From NCBI GenBank assembly GCA_022844585.1, contig JALHLM010000059.1:1-16606 (forward strand): DNA of 16,606 nucleotides, read 5' to 3'. Shown here in pieces: positions 6,410-12,888 of this stretch (position 1 is its first letter; every line of letters begins with the position of its first letter). Made by a program: the position numbers and the translations under genes. A model generated the notes under the pieces. The model did not search any database. It had not been told where the DNA came from and saw only the letters and a list, made by a program, of their open reading frames with translations. The stretch is from Pirellulales bacterium (GTDB lineage Bacteria > Planctomycetota > Planctomycetia > Pirellulales > JALHLM01).

Positions 6410-7743
6410 TCGCCGCGGCCGATTCGCTCGCTCTGTATGACGTGGCTGCGTCCGGCTGGACGCGGCGCCACGCGGCGCATTTGCTCTGGCGCGCGCAACA
6501 CGGGGCGACTGACGCGGAAATTACCCGCGCTCACGAGGAAGGGTTAACGGCAACGCTCGATCGCTTATTGAATCCGCAACCCGAAGCGTCCGAATTCGCG
6601 GCGGCCGACGCGACGCTCGCGCAACTGGCCGCGGATTCCGGCGACATCGGCGATCTCAAGGCCTGGTGGGCGCACCGCATCGTGCGGACGGCGAATCCGC
6701 TCGTCGAGAAGATGACGTTGTTCTGGCACAATCATTTCGCCACCTCGAATACGAAGGTCGATTCCGTCCCGCGGATGACGGCGCAGAACGTCACCTTACG
6801 CACCCACGCCGTCGGCAGTTTTCGCGACCTGCTCGGCGCGATGGCCCGCGACGTGGCGATGTTGGTCTGGCTCGACGGCAACGCCAATCGTCGCCGGCAG
6901 CCGAACGAAAACTTCGCCCGCGAGCTGCTGGAGCTGTTCGCCCTCGGCGTGGGCAATTACACGGAGCGCGACATCCAGGAAGCCGCCCGCGCGTTCACCG
7001 GCTGGCACGTGCGCCAGGAGAAATTCTGGTTCAACGCCCGGCAACATGACGACGGCGCGAAGCAAGTCTTCGGCGCGTCGGGCAATTTCGATGGCGGCGA
7101 AATTATTGATCTCTGCCTCGCCCAGCCGTCCTGCGCCCGCTTTCTGGCTAGCAAGTTACTACGGCAATTCGTCATGCCGTCGCCGCCGCAAGAAGCCGTC
7201 GACGTCCTGGCCGCGAACCTGCGCGAGCACGATTACCATCTTGCGCCGGCGTTGCGAACGCTCTTTTGCTCGGAGCTGTTTTTCAGCGCCGCGGCCGAGC
7301 GTTCCATCATCAAGAGCCCCGCCGACCTGGTGCTCGGCACGTTGCGCACTTTGGAGGCCCGCGCGAACCTGCGTCCCGCGGTGCAACTCATGGCGGAGCT
7401 GGGACAAAATCCGTTTGAGCCGCCGACGGTGAAAGGTTGGGAAGGGGGCCGGCTGTGGATCAATTCCGCCAGCATGCTCAAGCGCGCGAATTTCGCCACG
7501 GACCTGGCGTTCAGCGATAGCTACGGCACGATCGCCGATCCGGCCGAGCTCGCCGCGTCGCGCAACTGGCGGCGCATCGATGAGATGCTGCAGCACTACG
7601 TGGAATTGCTCTGGTCCGCCGACGCAGGCGAAAGTCTGCCGCTGCTGGAACGGGCGATGAGCGAAACCCGCGGAACCCTCAGCCAACGACTCCGTGGCGT
7701 GGTTCACCTGATCCTCGCCGCGCCGCGCTACCAGTTGATGTGA
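6406..7743 (+). CDS. DUF1800 family protein
   Basis: A 445-residue protein starting at ATG 6406, inside the ATGA overlap with the upstream stop; GGGGAG at 6394-6399 is six bases before it. The frame is open back to 5965, but that part overlaps the upstream gene. DUF1800 hallmarks appear in order: AAHLLWRAQHGATDAEI (23-39), EKMTLFWHNHFATS (101-114), NENFARELLELFALG (167-181), ERDIQEAARAFTGW (187-200), then FLASKLLRQFV and PPTVKGWEGG in the second half. No signal peptide is visible, whereas the neighbouring DUF1501 protein has a Tat signal; this DUF1800 protein might be exported with a partner or act inside the cell. DUF1800 and DUF1501 genes are frequent neighbours across bacteria, and their biochemical function is not established. 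Confidence 0.93.
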   Translation: MIAAADSLALYDVAASGWTRRHAAHLLWRAQHGATDAEITRAHEEGLTATLDRLLNPQPEASEFAAADATLAQLAADSGDIGDLKAWWAHRIVRTANPLVEKMTLFWHNHFATSNTKVDSVPRMTAQNVTLRTHAVGSFRDLLGAMARDVAMLVWLDGNANRRRQPNENFARELLELFALGVGNYTERDIQEAARAFTGWHVRQEKFWFNARQHDDGAKQVFGASGNFDGGEIIDLCLAQPSCARFLASKLLRQFVMPSPPQEAVDVLAANLREHDYHLAPALRTLFCSELFFSAAAERSIIKSPADLVLGTLRTLEARANLRPAVQLMAELGQNPFEPPTVKGWEGGRLWINSASMLKRANFATDLAFSDSYGTIADPAELAASRNWRRIDEMLQHYVELLWSADAGESLPLLERAMSETRGTLSQRLRGVVHLILAAPRYQLM

Positions 7744-7765
7744 ATGAAATGGGATTTTGAGAATC

Positions 7766-7872
7766 CACACTAGCCCGACGCGCAAGCGAGGGGGAGCAAC
7801 CGCGGAATTGAGTACGACGTTTACTCAGGTCCCACCGTCTACGCCCCCTCGCTTGCGCGTCGGGCTAGTGTG
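7766..7872. repeat. Palindromic element, copy 1 (29-bp perfect arms)
   Basis: CACACTAGCCCGACGCGCAA and following bases (7766-7794) are exactly repeated in reverse complement at 7844-7872, separated by 49 bases. The spacer contains a 25-base core at 7804-7828, which includes GAGTA-CGACGTT-TACTC, itself a partial palindrome. The same core and arms recur at 12102-12204 in the opposite orientation. The arms translate as LARRASEG or SPTRQRG, strings I associate with planctomycete intergenic repeats. No transposase is nearby, so it is a non-autonomous REP- or MITE-like element. It lies between the DUF1800 stop and the DUF1501 start. Confidence 0.85.
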
Positions 7873-7913
7873 CAGTCGACTTGCGTTAGTTTGAACTCGG
7901 GAGCTTCGATATC

Positions 7914-9152
7914 ATGTCCCTGACCCGTCGCACGTTTGTTCAGCGGCTCTCGGCGTCCGGCCTTCTGGCGATGGGCGCGATGCCGCCACGGTTCCTCTGT
8001 CGCGCCGCCCGCGCGGCGGAAGCGAGTTCGCCAAGTACGTCCGGCCGCGTGTTGGTGTTGGTGCAATTGGAAGGTGGCAACGACGGCCTCAATACGGTCA
8101 TTCCGTTCGGCGATGACGCGTACTACCGCGCGCGGCCGGGGCTGGGCCTCGCGCGCGACACGGTGTTGAAGCTCGACGACTATCATGGCCTCCATCCGTC
8201 GCTCACCGGCTTCAAGGAATTATTCGACGAAGGGGCGCTCTCCATCGTGCAGGGCGTCGGCTATCCGAATCCCGATCGCTCGCATTTTCGCTCGATGGAC
8301 ATCTGGCATTCGGCGCGGCCGGAATCGGTGCGCATCGAAACCGGTTGGCTGGGCCGCGCGCTCGACGCCACGGCTGCGCAGCATGAGGCCAAGGCGCCGG
8401 CCCTGGCCCTGGGCATGGAACGGCTGCCGCTGGCGCTCGTGGCGGCCAAGATCAATGTGCCACTCATTACCGACCTGGCGAGCTACGAGCTGCGTCTCGC
8501 GGAAGGCTCCGAAGCGGAACGCGCGGCGATGCGTGCGCGCCTGTTCGAATCAGCCGAGTTACCGCCGGGGGACGCCGCGGAGCTCCAGTTTCTCACCAAC
8601 ACCGCGCGGAGCGCTTACCAGAGCGCCGAAAAACTGCGCGCCGTGATGGGCAGTTACCAAGCGGCCATCGAATATCCCGGCAACGCGCTGGCGCAGCAAT
8701 TGAAACTGATCGCGCAGATCGTGGCCAGCGAATCGGAGACGCGGATCTTTTTCGTTTCGCTCGGCGGCTTCGATACCCACGCCGACCAGGCCGCGGCCCA
8801 TGCGGCGTTGCTGACAGAGCTTTCGAGCGCCTGCCGCGCGTTCTACCAGGACCTCGCCGGGCACGGTCTCCAGGATCGTGTGCTGCTGGCGACATTCTCG
8901 GAGTTCGGCCGCCGCGTCAAGGAAAACGGCAGCCTCGGCACCGACCACGGCGCGGCGTCGCAGATGTTCGTCGTCTCGCCGGGCCGCGCCGGGCTGCGCG
9001 GCAAACACCCCAGCCTCGAAGACCTCACCGACGGCGACCTCAAACACCACACTGACTTCCGCTCCGTCTACGCGACGCTGCTGGAGAAATGGCTCGAACT
9101 ACCGTCCGAACCGGTGCTCGGCGAGCGGTTTGCGATGCTGGATATTGTCTAA
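7914..9152 (+). CDS. DUF1501 family protein, Tat-exported
   Basis: A 412-residue protein starting at ATG 7914 with GGGAG at 7899-7903 ten bases upstream. MSLTRRTFVQRLSASG carries the twin-arginine motif, followed by a hydrophobic region and a likely cleavage near ARA-AE (about residue 35). DUF1501 hallmarks are LVQLEGGNDGLNTV (49-62), LHPSLTGFKELFDEG, GYPNPDRSHFRSMDIWHS, LGGFDTH (283-289), FSEFGRRVKENGS (about 328) and TDHG (about 343). DUF1501 proteins belong to the alkaline phosphatase/sulfatase-like superfamily, and the Asp/His residues in these motifs may bind metal; the substrate is unknown. It is 170 bases after DUF1800, with a strong palindrome between, so it may be read through at reduced level or have its own promoter. 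Confidence 0.94.
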   Translation: MSLTRRTFVQRLSASGLLAMGAMPPRFLCRAARAAEASSPSTSGRVLVLVQLEGGNDGLNTVIPFGDDAYYRARPGLGLARDTVLKLDDYHGLHPSLTGFKELFDEGALSIVQGVGYPNPDRSHFRSMDIWHSARPESVRIETGWLGRALDATAAQHEAKAPALALGMERLPLALVAAKINVPLITDLASYELRLAEGSEAERAAMRARLFESAELPPGDAAELQFLTNTARSAYQSAEKLRAVMGSYQAAIEYPGNALAQQLKLIAQIVASESETRIFFVSLGGFDTHADQAAAHAALLTELSSACRAFYQDLAGHGLQDRVLLATFSEFGRRVKENGSLGTDHGAASQMFVVSPGRAGLRGKHPSLEDLTDGDLKHHTDFRSVYATLLEKWLELPSEPVLGERFAMLDIV

Positions 9153-9181
9153 CTAGGCGCCGCCAATGCAAGCCCGATCAT

Positions 9182-9541
9182 TCAACGTGAAAGCAAGTGC
9201 GTGCCTAACGCGAAGAGAGACGGCAACACATAGAGTCCCAAAATGAGCGCCGCGAGGTCTTGGCCCTCTGGTCCTATGAACGCGCCCCAAGCCGCGTAGA
9301 TTGAGAACGGAATCAAGCTGCCGAAGTAGGCGATTTCCGGCACGTAGGAATGTGGGCGGCGAAACGCATCAAGCACCGCATAGAGCAGTATGGATGGCAA
9401 GGCGATCGCCGAGCAAATGAGCGCGGCGAGAACGGTCTCAAGATCGAGCGACGCCGCGAAAGCAACTGTCGCAACGACGTTAAGGAGGAGCAGCTTGGCC
9501 AGTACGACGCCGGCTCGCTTCAAGGTCGACGGCCGTTGCAT
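9182..9541 (-). CDS. Small integral membrane protein, function unknown
   Basis: A 119-residue hydrophobic protein starting at ATG 9541. Four membrane segments can be drawn, at about 9-30, 34-58, 67-90 and 96-115, with a basic N-terminus (MQRPSTLKRAG) and a charged loop, DAFRRPHSYVPE, after the second helix. I do not recognise the family. No ribosome binding site is visible, which lowers confidence in the exact start. It lies 33 bases downstream of the lgt stop on the same strand, so it is probably co-transcribed with lgt. It is convergent with DUF1501 across a 29-base gap. Base composition is slightly lower in GC than its neighbours. Confidence 0.62.
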   Translation of the reverse strand: MQRPSTLKRAGVVLAKLLLLNVVATVAFAASLDLETVLAALICSAIALPSILLYAVLDAFRRPHSYVPEIAYFGSLIPFSIYAAWGAFIGPEGQDLAALILGLYVLPSLFALGTHLLSR

Positions 9542-9574
9542 AGTACGTCGCCGAAATTAAAAGGAAACCAAAGT

Positions 9575-10840
9575 TCAACCGTCGAGCGCCAGTTGCCGCG
9601 GCTGCCTCCGCAGCACAAACCAACTCACCACCGCGGCCGCGAACAGCGCCAGGCTGATCCATTGCGAGATCGTGAACTCCGTGCCGAGTTGGCCCGATTC
9701 GTCGTCGCGGATCCATTCCAGCAGGAAGCGTGTGACTGGGTAAACGGTGATCAACAGCGCCGCCACTTCGCCGTCGCGGCGGCGGAACGGAAAGTACGTC
9801 CACAGGAACCAGGCGGTCAGCAGGCCGGTGATCGTATCGTAGATCTGCGTCGGGTGAATCGGCGCGCTCCGCGGCAGCAGCTTGCCGGGCGTCCAGCGGC
9901 GATGCGTGCCGGAGGCCAGCGTGACGTCGATCGGTTCGCCCGCTTTGCCGGCGCCGATGAGTAGTTCGATCACCTGTTCGCGGTGCGTGATGGGAATCGC
10001 GTTGATCGTTTGGATGGTCTCGCCGGCTTCGAATCCCGCGTTTGCGGCCAATGACTCGGCAGCCACATCGGACACCACCGCACCGCCCCCGGGCAAACTA
10101 TCGAAGCGCAGCCCCCAGACGTCGACTTTGCCGTCGATCGCCTGGCGCACCTGTGGCGGGCTGCCCCAGGGAAACGTCACTGCCCAAGGGAGATCGCACG
10201 CGCCGCCGAAGCAACAACCTTGCATCAAACAGCCGAGTCTTCCCAAGCCAGCGCCGAGCGCACAACTGGGCGCGATCAGGTCGGCCATCGCCAGCGCCGG
10301 CAATTGATACTTGCGGCAAAACGCGAACAGCGCGATCACGCCGCCGATCAGCGAGCCGTACACGACGAGCCCGCCTTCGTTGAATTTGACAATCTCCAAC
10401 AACGTCGCCTGCCAGGTGGGACGGCTGAACTGCTGGTCCCAATACTGGATCACGTAGAACAATCGCGCGCCGATCATTCCGCCGGCGAACAGCCAAAAAG
10501 CAAGGCTGTAGATGATCTCCACGTCCATGCTGAGTTGCCGCGCGCGATAGATGGCGAGCGCGACAGCGCTCACGACGGCAACCAGCAACAACGTCCCATA
10601 GCCGCGAATCGGCAGGCCGAGTCCTGGCTCAACGATGATCTTCGAAAAATAAATCGCGATGCCGACAAGCGCGACAAGCAACACGCCGCTTTTCAACTCC
10701 ACGGCGCGTCCCGCCCGCAGCAACCACACGGCCCAGCCAATCGCGGCCACGGCCCAGACGCCCATCAACAACCCGACCCCGAACACAGGAATCCCCGTGC
10801 CGGGAATGACGTCGGGAATGTAGAAGAGGGTGGAGTGCAT
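9575..10840 (-). CDS. lgt: Prolipoprotein diacylglyceryl transferase with inserted PDZ-like domain
   Basis: A 421-residue membrane enzyme that transfers diacylglycerol from phosphatidylglycerol to the lipobox Cys of prolipoproteins. Lgt signatures are FNEGGLVVYGSLIGG (153-167), GLGRLGCLMQGCCFGG (198-213) and HPTQIYD (329-335), with EWIRDDE near 375-381. The third motif matches E. coli HPSQLYE, and Arg201 corresponds to the essential E. coli Arg143. The Cys-rich GRLGCxxxGCC form, in place of GRIGNFINGELWG, is seen in other phyla. Length is far above the usual 260-300. Residues about 238-320 (GGAVVSDVAAESLAANAGF, then GETIQTINAIPI) look like a PDZ domain inserted between the last two motifs. 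No ribosome binding site precedes ATG 10840; a repeat abuts the start. It follows prfA on the same strand and presumably matures lipoproteins such as the one at 549. Confidence 0.92.
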   Translation of the reverse strand: MHSTLFYIPDVIPGTGIPVFGVGLLMGVWAVAAIGWAVWLLRAGRAVELKSGVLLVALVGIAIYFSKIIVEPGLGLPIRGYGTLLLVAVVSAVALAIYRARQLSMDVEIIYSLAFWLFAGGMIGARLFYVIQYWDQQFSRPTWQATLLEIVKFNEGGLVVYGSLIGGVIALFAFCRKYQLPALAMADLIAPSCALGAGLGRLGCLMQGCCFGGACDLPWAVTFPWGSPPQVRQAIDGKVDVWGLRFDSLPGGGAVVSDVAAESLAANAGFEAGETIQTINAIPITHREQVIELLIGAGKAGEPIDVTLASGTHRRWTPGKLLPRSAPIHPTQIYDTITGLLTAWFLWTYFPFRRRDGEVAALLITVYPVTRFLLEWIRDDESGQLGTEFTISQWISLALFAAAVVSWFVLRRQPRQLALDG

Positions 10841-10843
10841 GGG

Positions 10844-10941
10844 AATGATGAATGACGAATTCAGAATGACGAACGTTTTTTTTCTCAGTCAACGTGACTT
10901 AGCCGTCTCAATTCATCATTCATCATTCGTCATTCATCATT
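10844..10941. repeat. ATTCATCATT-type inverted repeat
   Basis: AATGATGAATGACGAAT (10844-10860) is exactly repeated in reverse complement at 10925-10941, with extra ATTCATC and GAATGAC units between. The spacer contains a T8 run at about 10876-10883. Such ATTCATCATTCATCATT strings occur as dispersed intergenic sequence in many environmental genomes. It fills most of the 104-base gap between the prfA stop and the lgt start and leaves only three bases before the lgt start codon. Confidence 0.6.
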
Positions 10942-10944
10942 TAG

Positions 10945-12018
10945 TTACTCCGCCGCTCCCATCGCCTCGCGCTGTTGTTGTCGGTCGTAGTCCATCAGCG
11001 CGTCGGTGACGGGTTGGAGGTTGCCGGCGAGGATGTTGTCGAGCTTATAGAGTGTGAAGTTGATGCGGTGATCGGTGACGCGATTTTCGGGGAAGTTGTA
11101 CGTGCGAATGCGCTGGCTGCGATCGCCGGAGCCGACCAACGTCTTGCGGGTTTCCGCCCGTTTTTTCGCTTCTTCCTCGCGCTTCATTTCGTAGACGCGG
11201 CTTTTCAGTACGCGGAGCGCCCTGGCGAGGTTCTTATGCTGACTTTTTTCGTCCTGGCACTGCACGACGATACCGGTTTCGAAGTGCGTCAGTCGCACGG
11301 CCGACGCGGTCTTGTTGACGTGCTGGCCGCCGGGACCGCTGGCGCAGAATAAGTCTTTGCGATAGTCGTCGGGTTTGATGTCCACTTCGACGTCTTCCGG
11401 CTCCGCGAGCACGGCGACGGTCGCGGCCGACGTGTGGATGCGCCCCTTGGTCTCGGTCTCCGGCACACGTTGCACCCGATGACCGCCGCTCTCGTATTGC
11501 AATTCGCGAAACACTCCCTCGCCTTCCAGGCCGAGGCAAATATCTTTGAAGCCCCCGAGTTCCGTGGGACTGGCATCGAGAATTTCTACCTTCCATCCCT
11601 TGGCTTCCGCGTGGTGCTTGTACATCTCGTACAGGTCGCGCGCGAAGAGCGCCGCTTCGTCACCGCCGGTGCCGGCCCGGATTTCCATCACGCATTTGGT
11701 GCGATTGGCGTCCTCGCCCCCGATCGTCAGATCGAGCAACTCGTTCCATAGCTGCTCACGCTCGTCGCGCAGCCCAGGCAGTTCGGCCTCGGCTAGCTCA
11801 CGGAGGTCGGACTCCCCCGACTCGATCATCTCCCGGGCTTCGGAAATCTGGTTGTTCAGACTGCGAAAGCGCCGGTACTTGGCCCCCAGCTTGGCGATCG
11901 ACCCATGTTCTCGGGCGACCTGGGAATAGCGCGCACCGACGGCCTGGATCTCCGGGTCGAGCAGCATCTGCTCCAACTCCTCGAACCGCGCCAGCGTTTG
12001 ATCAAGCTTTTCCCTCAT
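10945..12018 (-). CDS. prfA: Peptide chain release factor 1
   Basis: A 357-residue protein, the normal length for RF1, starting at ATG 12018. It recognises UAA and UAG and triggers peptide release. GPGGQHVNKT holds the catalytic GGQ at 230-232, and VPETETKGRIHTSA holds the codon-recognition tripeptide P-E-T at 186-188, the RF1-type PxT rather than the RF2-type SPF. MEIRAGTGGDEAALFARDLY (111-130) is also diagnostic. The GGQ glutamine is normally methylated by PrmC, whose gene often follows prfA; here lgt follows instead. The upstream neighbour on the same strand is rpmE, a conserved rpmE-prfA arrangement, but a palindromic repeat and a terminator-like structure lie between. No strong ribosome binding site is visible. 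Confidence 0.98.
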   Translation of the reverse strand: MREKLDQTLARFEELEQMLLDPEIQAVGARYSQVAREHGSIAKLGAKYRRFRSLNNQISEAREMIESGESDLRELAEAELPGLRDEREQLWNELLDLTIGGEDANRTKCVMEIRAGTGGDEAALFARDLYEMYKHHAEAKGWKVEILDASPTELGGFKDICLGLEGEGVFRELQYESGGHRVQRVPETETKGRIHTSAATVAVLAEPEDVEVDIKPDDYRKDLFCASGPGGQHVNKTASAVRLTHFETGIVVQCQDEKSQHKNLARALRVLKSRVYEMKREEEAKKRAETRKTLVGSGDRSQRIRTYNFPENRVTDHRINFTLYKLDNILAGNLQPVTDALMDYDRQQQREAMGAAE

Positions 12019-12050
12019 GGAAGCACCAGGACAGCAAGTTGGGACGACAA

Positions 12051-12056
12051 ATTTTA
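12051..12056 (-). promoter_or_regulatory. Possible -10 box for prfA
   Basis: Reading the minus strand, TAAAAT (five of six to TATAAT) lies 32 bases upstream of the prfA start codon. No matching -35 was found at 16-18 bases. It would let prfA be transcribed independently of rpmE despite the structures between them. Weak. Confidence 0.22.
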
Positions 12057-12101
12057 CGGACAGAAACGGAAATCACCCACACCAACCCGAAGCGCCAGAA
12101 A

Positions 12102-12204
12102 CACTAGCCCGACGCGCCAGCGAGGGAGAGCGGACGTGGGAGTCTGAGTAAACGTCGTACTCAATTCCACAGTTGCTCCCCCTCGCTGGCGCGTCGGGCT
12201 AGTG
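12102..12204. repeat. Palindromic element, copy 2 (25-bp perfect arms, inverted orientation)
   Basis: CACTAGCCCGACGCGCCAGC and following bases (12102-12126) pair exactly with 12180-12204 across a 53-base spacer. The spacer holds, at 12144-12168, the exact reverse complement of the 25-base core of the element at 7766-7872, so the two copies lie in opposite orientation. The arms differ from copy 1 at one internal position, A-T there and C-G here, with both arms changed together. Confidence 0.85.
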
Positions 12205-12226
12205 GAGAGGGACGTTGTCCGCCAAC

Positions 12227-12314
12227 AAAAAAAGAACGAGGAACCCGGAAGGCAGCCGCCGGGCGAGCCTGGGCAGGCCCTGCTCCGACGTGCCGCGTTC
12301 CGAATTCCTCGTTC
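12227..12314 (-). terminator. Terminator-like structure downstream of rpmE
   Basis: Reading the minus strand after the rpmE stop, GAACGAGGAA (12314-12305) pairs with TTCCTCGTTC (12243-12234), and seven T residues follow (12233-12227). The 61-base loop holds its own GC-rich hairpins, such as GCCTGCCCAGGC. The stem followed by a T-run fits intrinsic termination, though the loop is very long, so it may instead be a repeat element that happens to end in T. Confidence 0.5.
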
Positions 12315-12328
12315 CGATTGGAATCCCG

Positions 12329-12586
12329 CTAAGCGCCAGCTTCGCCGGCCGTTTCCGCTTTCTTGCCCTTCTTCAGGCTGGCATAGCCGGCCCCGGCGAA
12401 CTTGGTCTTGAATTTCTCGATGCGGCCCGCCGTATCGACGTATTTCAGCTTGCCCGTGTAGAACGGGTGGCAGGCATTGCAAATGTCGACGCGCAGCTCC
12501 GGCACGGTGCTCCGCGTGGTGAACGTGTTGCCGCAACCGCAGCGGACCGCGGTCTCGATGTACTTGGGGTGAATCTTGTCTTTCAT
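12329..12586 (-). CDS. rpmE: 50S ribosomal protein L31, zinc-binding form
   Basis: An 85-residue protein starting at ATG 12586; an AGGACAGG stretch about five bases upstream can act as ribosome binding site. The frame is open back to 12835, but only from this Met does it match L31. MKDKIHPKYIETAVRCGCGN and STVPELRVDICNACHPFYTG correspond closely to E. coli L31. Cys16, Cys18, Cys36 and Cys39 form the CxC...CxxC zinc site, so this is the zinc-containing paralogue type rather than the Cys-lacking form made under zinc shortage. The C-terminal tail is Lys/Ala/Gly-rich, ending AETAGEAGA, and is about 15 residues longer than in E. coli. It heads the minus-strand group rpmE-prfA-lgt. Confidence 0.97.
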   Translation of the reverse strand: MKDKIHPKYIETAVRCGCGNTFTTRSTVPELRVDICNACHPFYTGKLKYVDTAGRIEKFKTKFAGAGYASLKKGKKAETAGEAGA

Positions 12587-12888
12587 AAGACCTGTCCTGC
12601 CAATGGTTTCCAACGAGAGGCACCCGGAAATAGGGCAGCCTGGGAAGCTTGCTAAACCTTGAATAGTATCGCCCTGGGCCGCAGGGAACAAGGGCGTCCG
12701 TGTGGCGACGCAGCTCTCGATCGCCGGCCAAGGCCCCTCGGGCAACGGCTGTTCGCATTTAGCGGCCGTCCGCTCCCGTTCACACAGGCGGCCGACTAGG
12801 ATAGTTGCCAAGCGTCGGATATCCCAACTCGGCACTTTGATACAGGCAGCTTGAAAAAGTGCCGGCCATCACAATTCTCCGCCGCCCT
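12587..12888. other. Divergent intergenic region between rpmE and the methyltransferase
   Basis: These 302 bases should carry promoters for rpmE (minus) and the methyltransferase (plus). A candidate for rpmE is at 12663-12691. I see no convincing plus-strand promoter and no further gene; the upstream continuation of the rpmE frame has no L31 similarity. Confidence 0.6.
12663..12691 (-). promoter_or_regulatory. Candidate promoter for rpmE
   Basis: On the minus strand, TTGTTC (12691-12686) and TACTAT (12668-12663) are separated by exactly 17 bases. They match the sigma-70 consensus at three of six and four of six positions. The -10 lies 76 bases upstream of the rpmE start. Spacing is ideal but the hexamers are only partial. 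Confidence 0.35.

Larger units (their letters stand above)
12019..12328. other. rpmE-prfA intergenic region, 310 bases
   Basis: It contains the second palindromic element (12102-12204), a terminator-like structure behind rpmE (12227-12314), and a weak promoter candidate for prfA. A short unit, CCGAAGCGCCAG, at about 12088 imitates the element arm just before its left end and may be a truncated copy. The minus-strand open frame crossing this region from 12758 has translated repeat sequence at its C-terminus and is not a gene. Confidence 0.65.

Noticed and set aside
7159..7785. 208-aa minus-strand open frame
   Set aside because: Antisense to DUF1800 and begins inside the palindromic repeat.
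7766..7872. Palindrome as part of a CRISPR array or insertion sequence
   Set aside because: There is only one pair of arms here with no regular spacing and no transposase; a small non-autonomous element fits better.
12054..12758. 234-aa minus-strand open frame
   Set aside because: It overlaps rpmE in another frame and its end is translated repeat (SPTRQRG); rpmE is unambiguous.
12587..12835. N-terminal extension of the rpmE frame
   Set aside because: L31 similarity begins exactly at MKDKIHPKY; the upstream residues have no L31 character.
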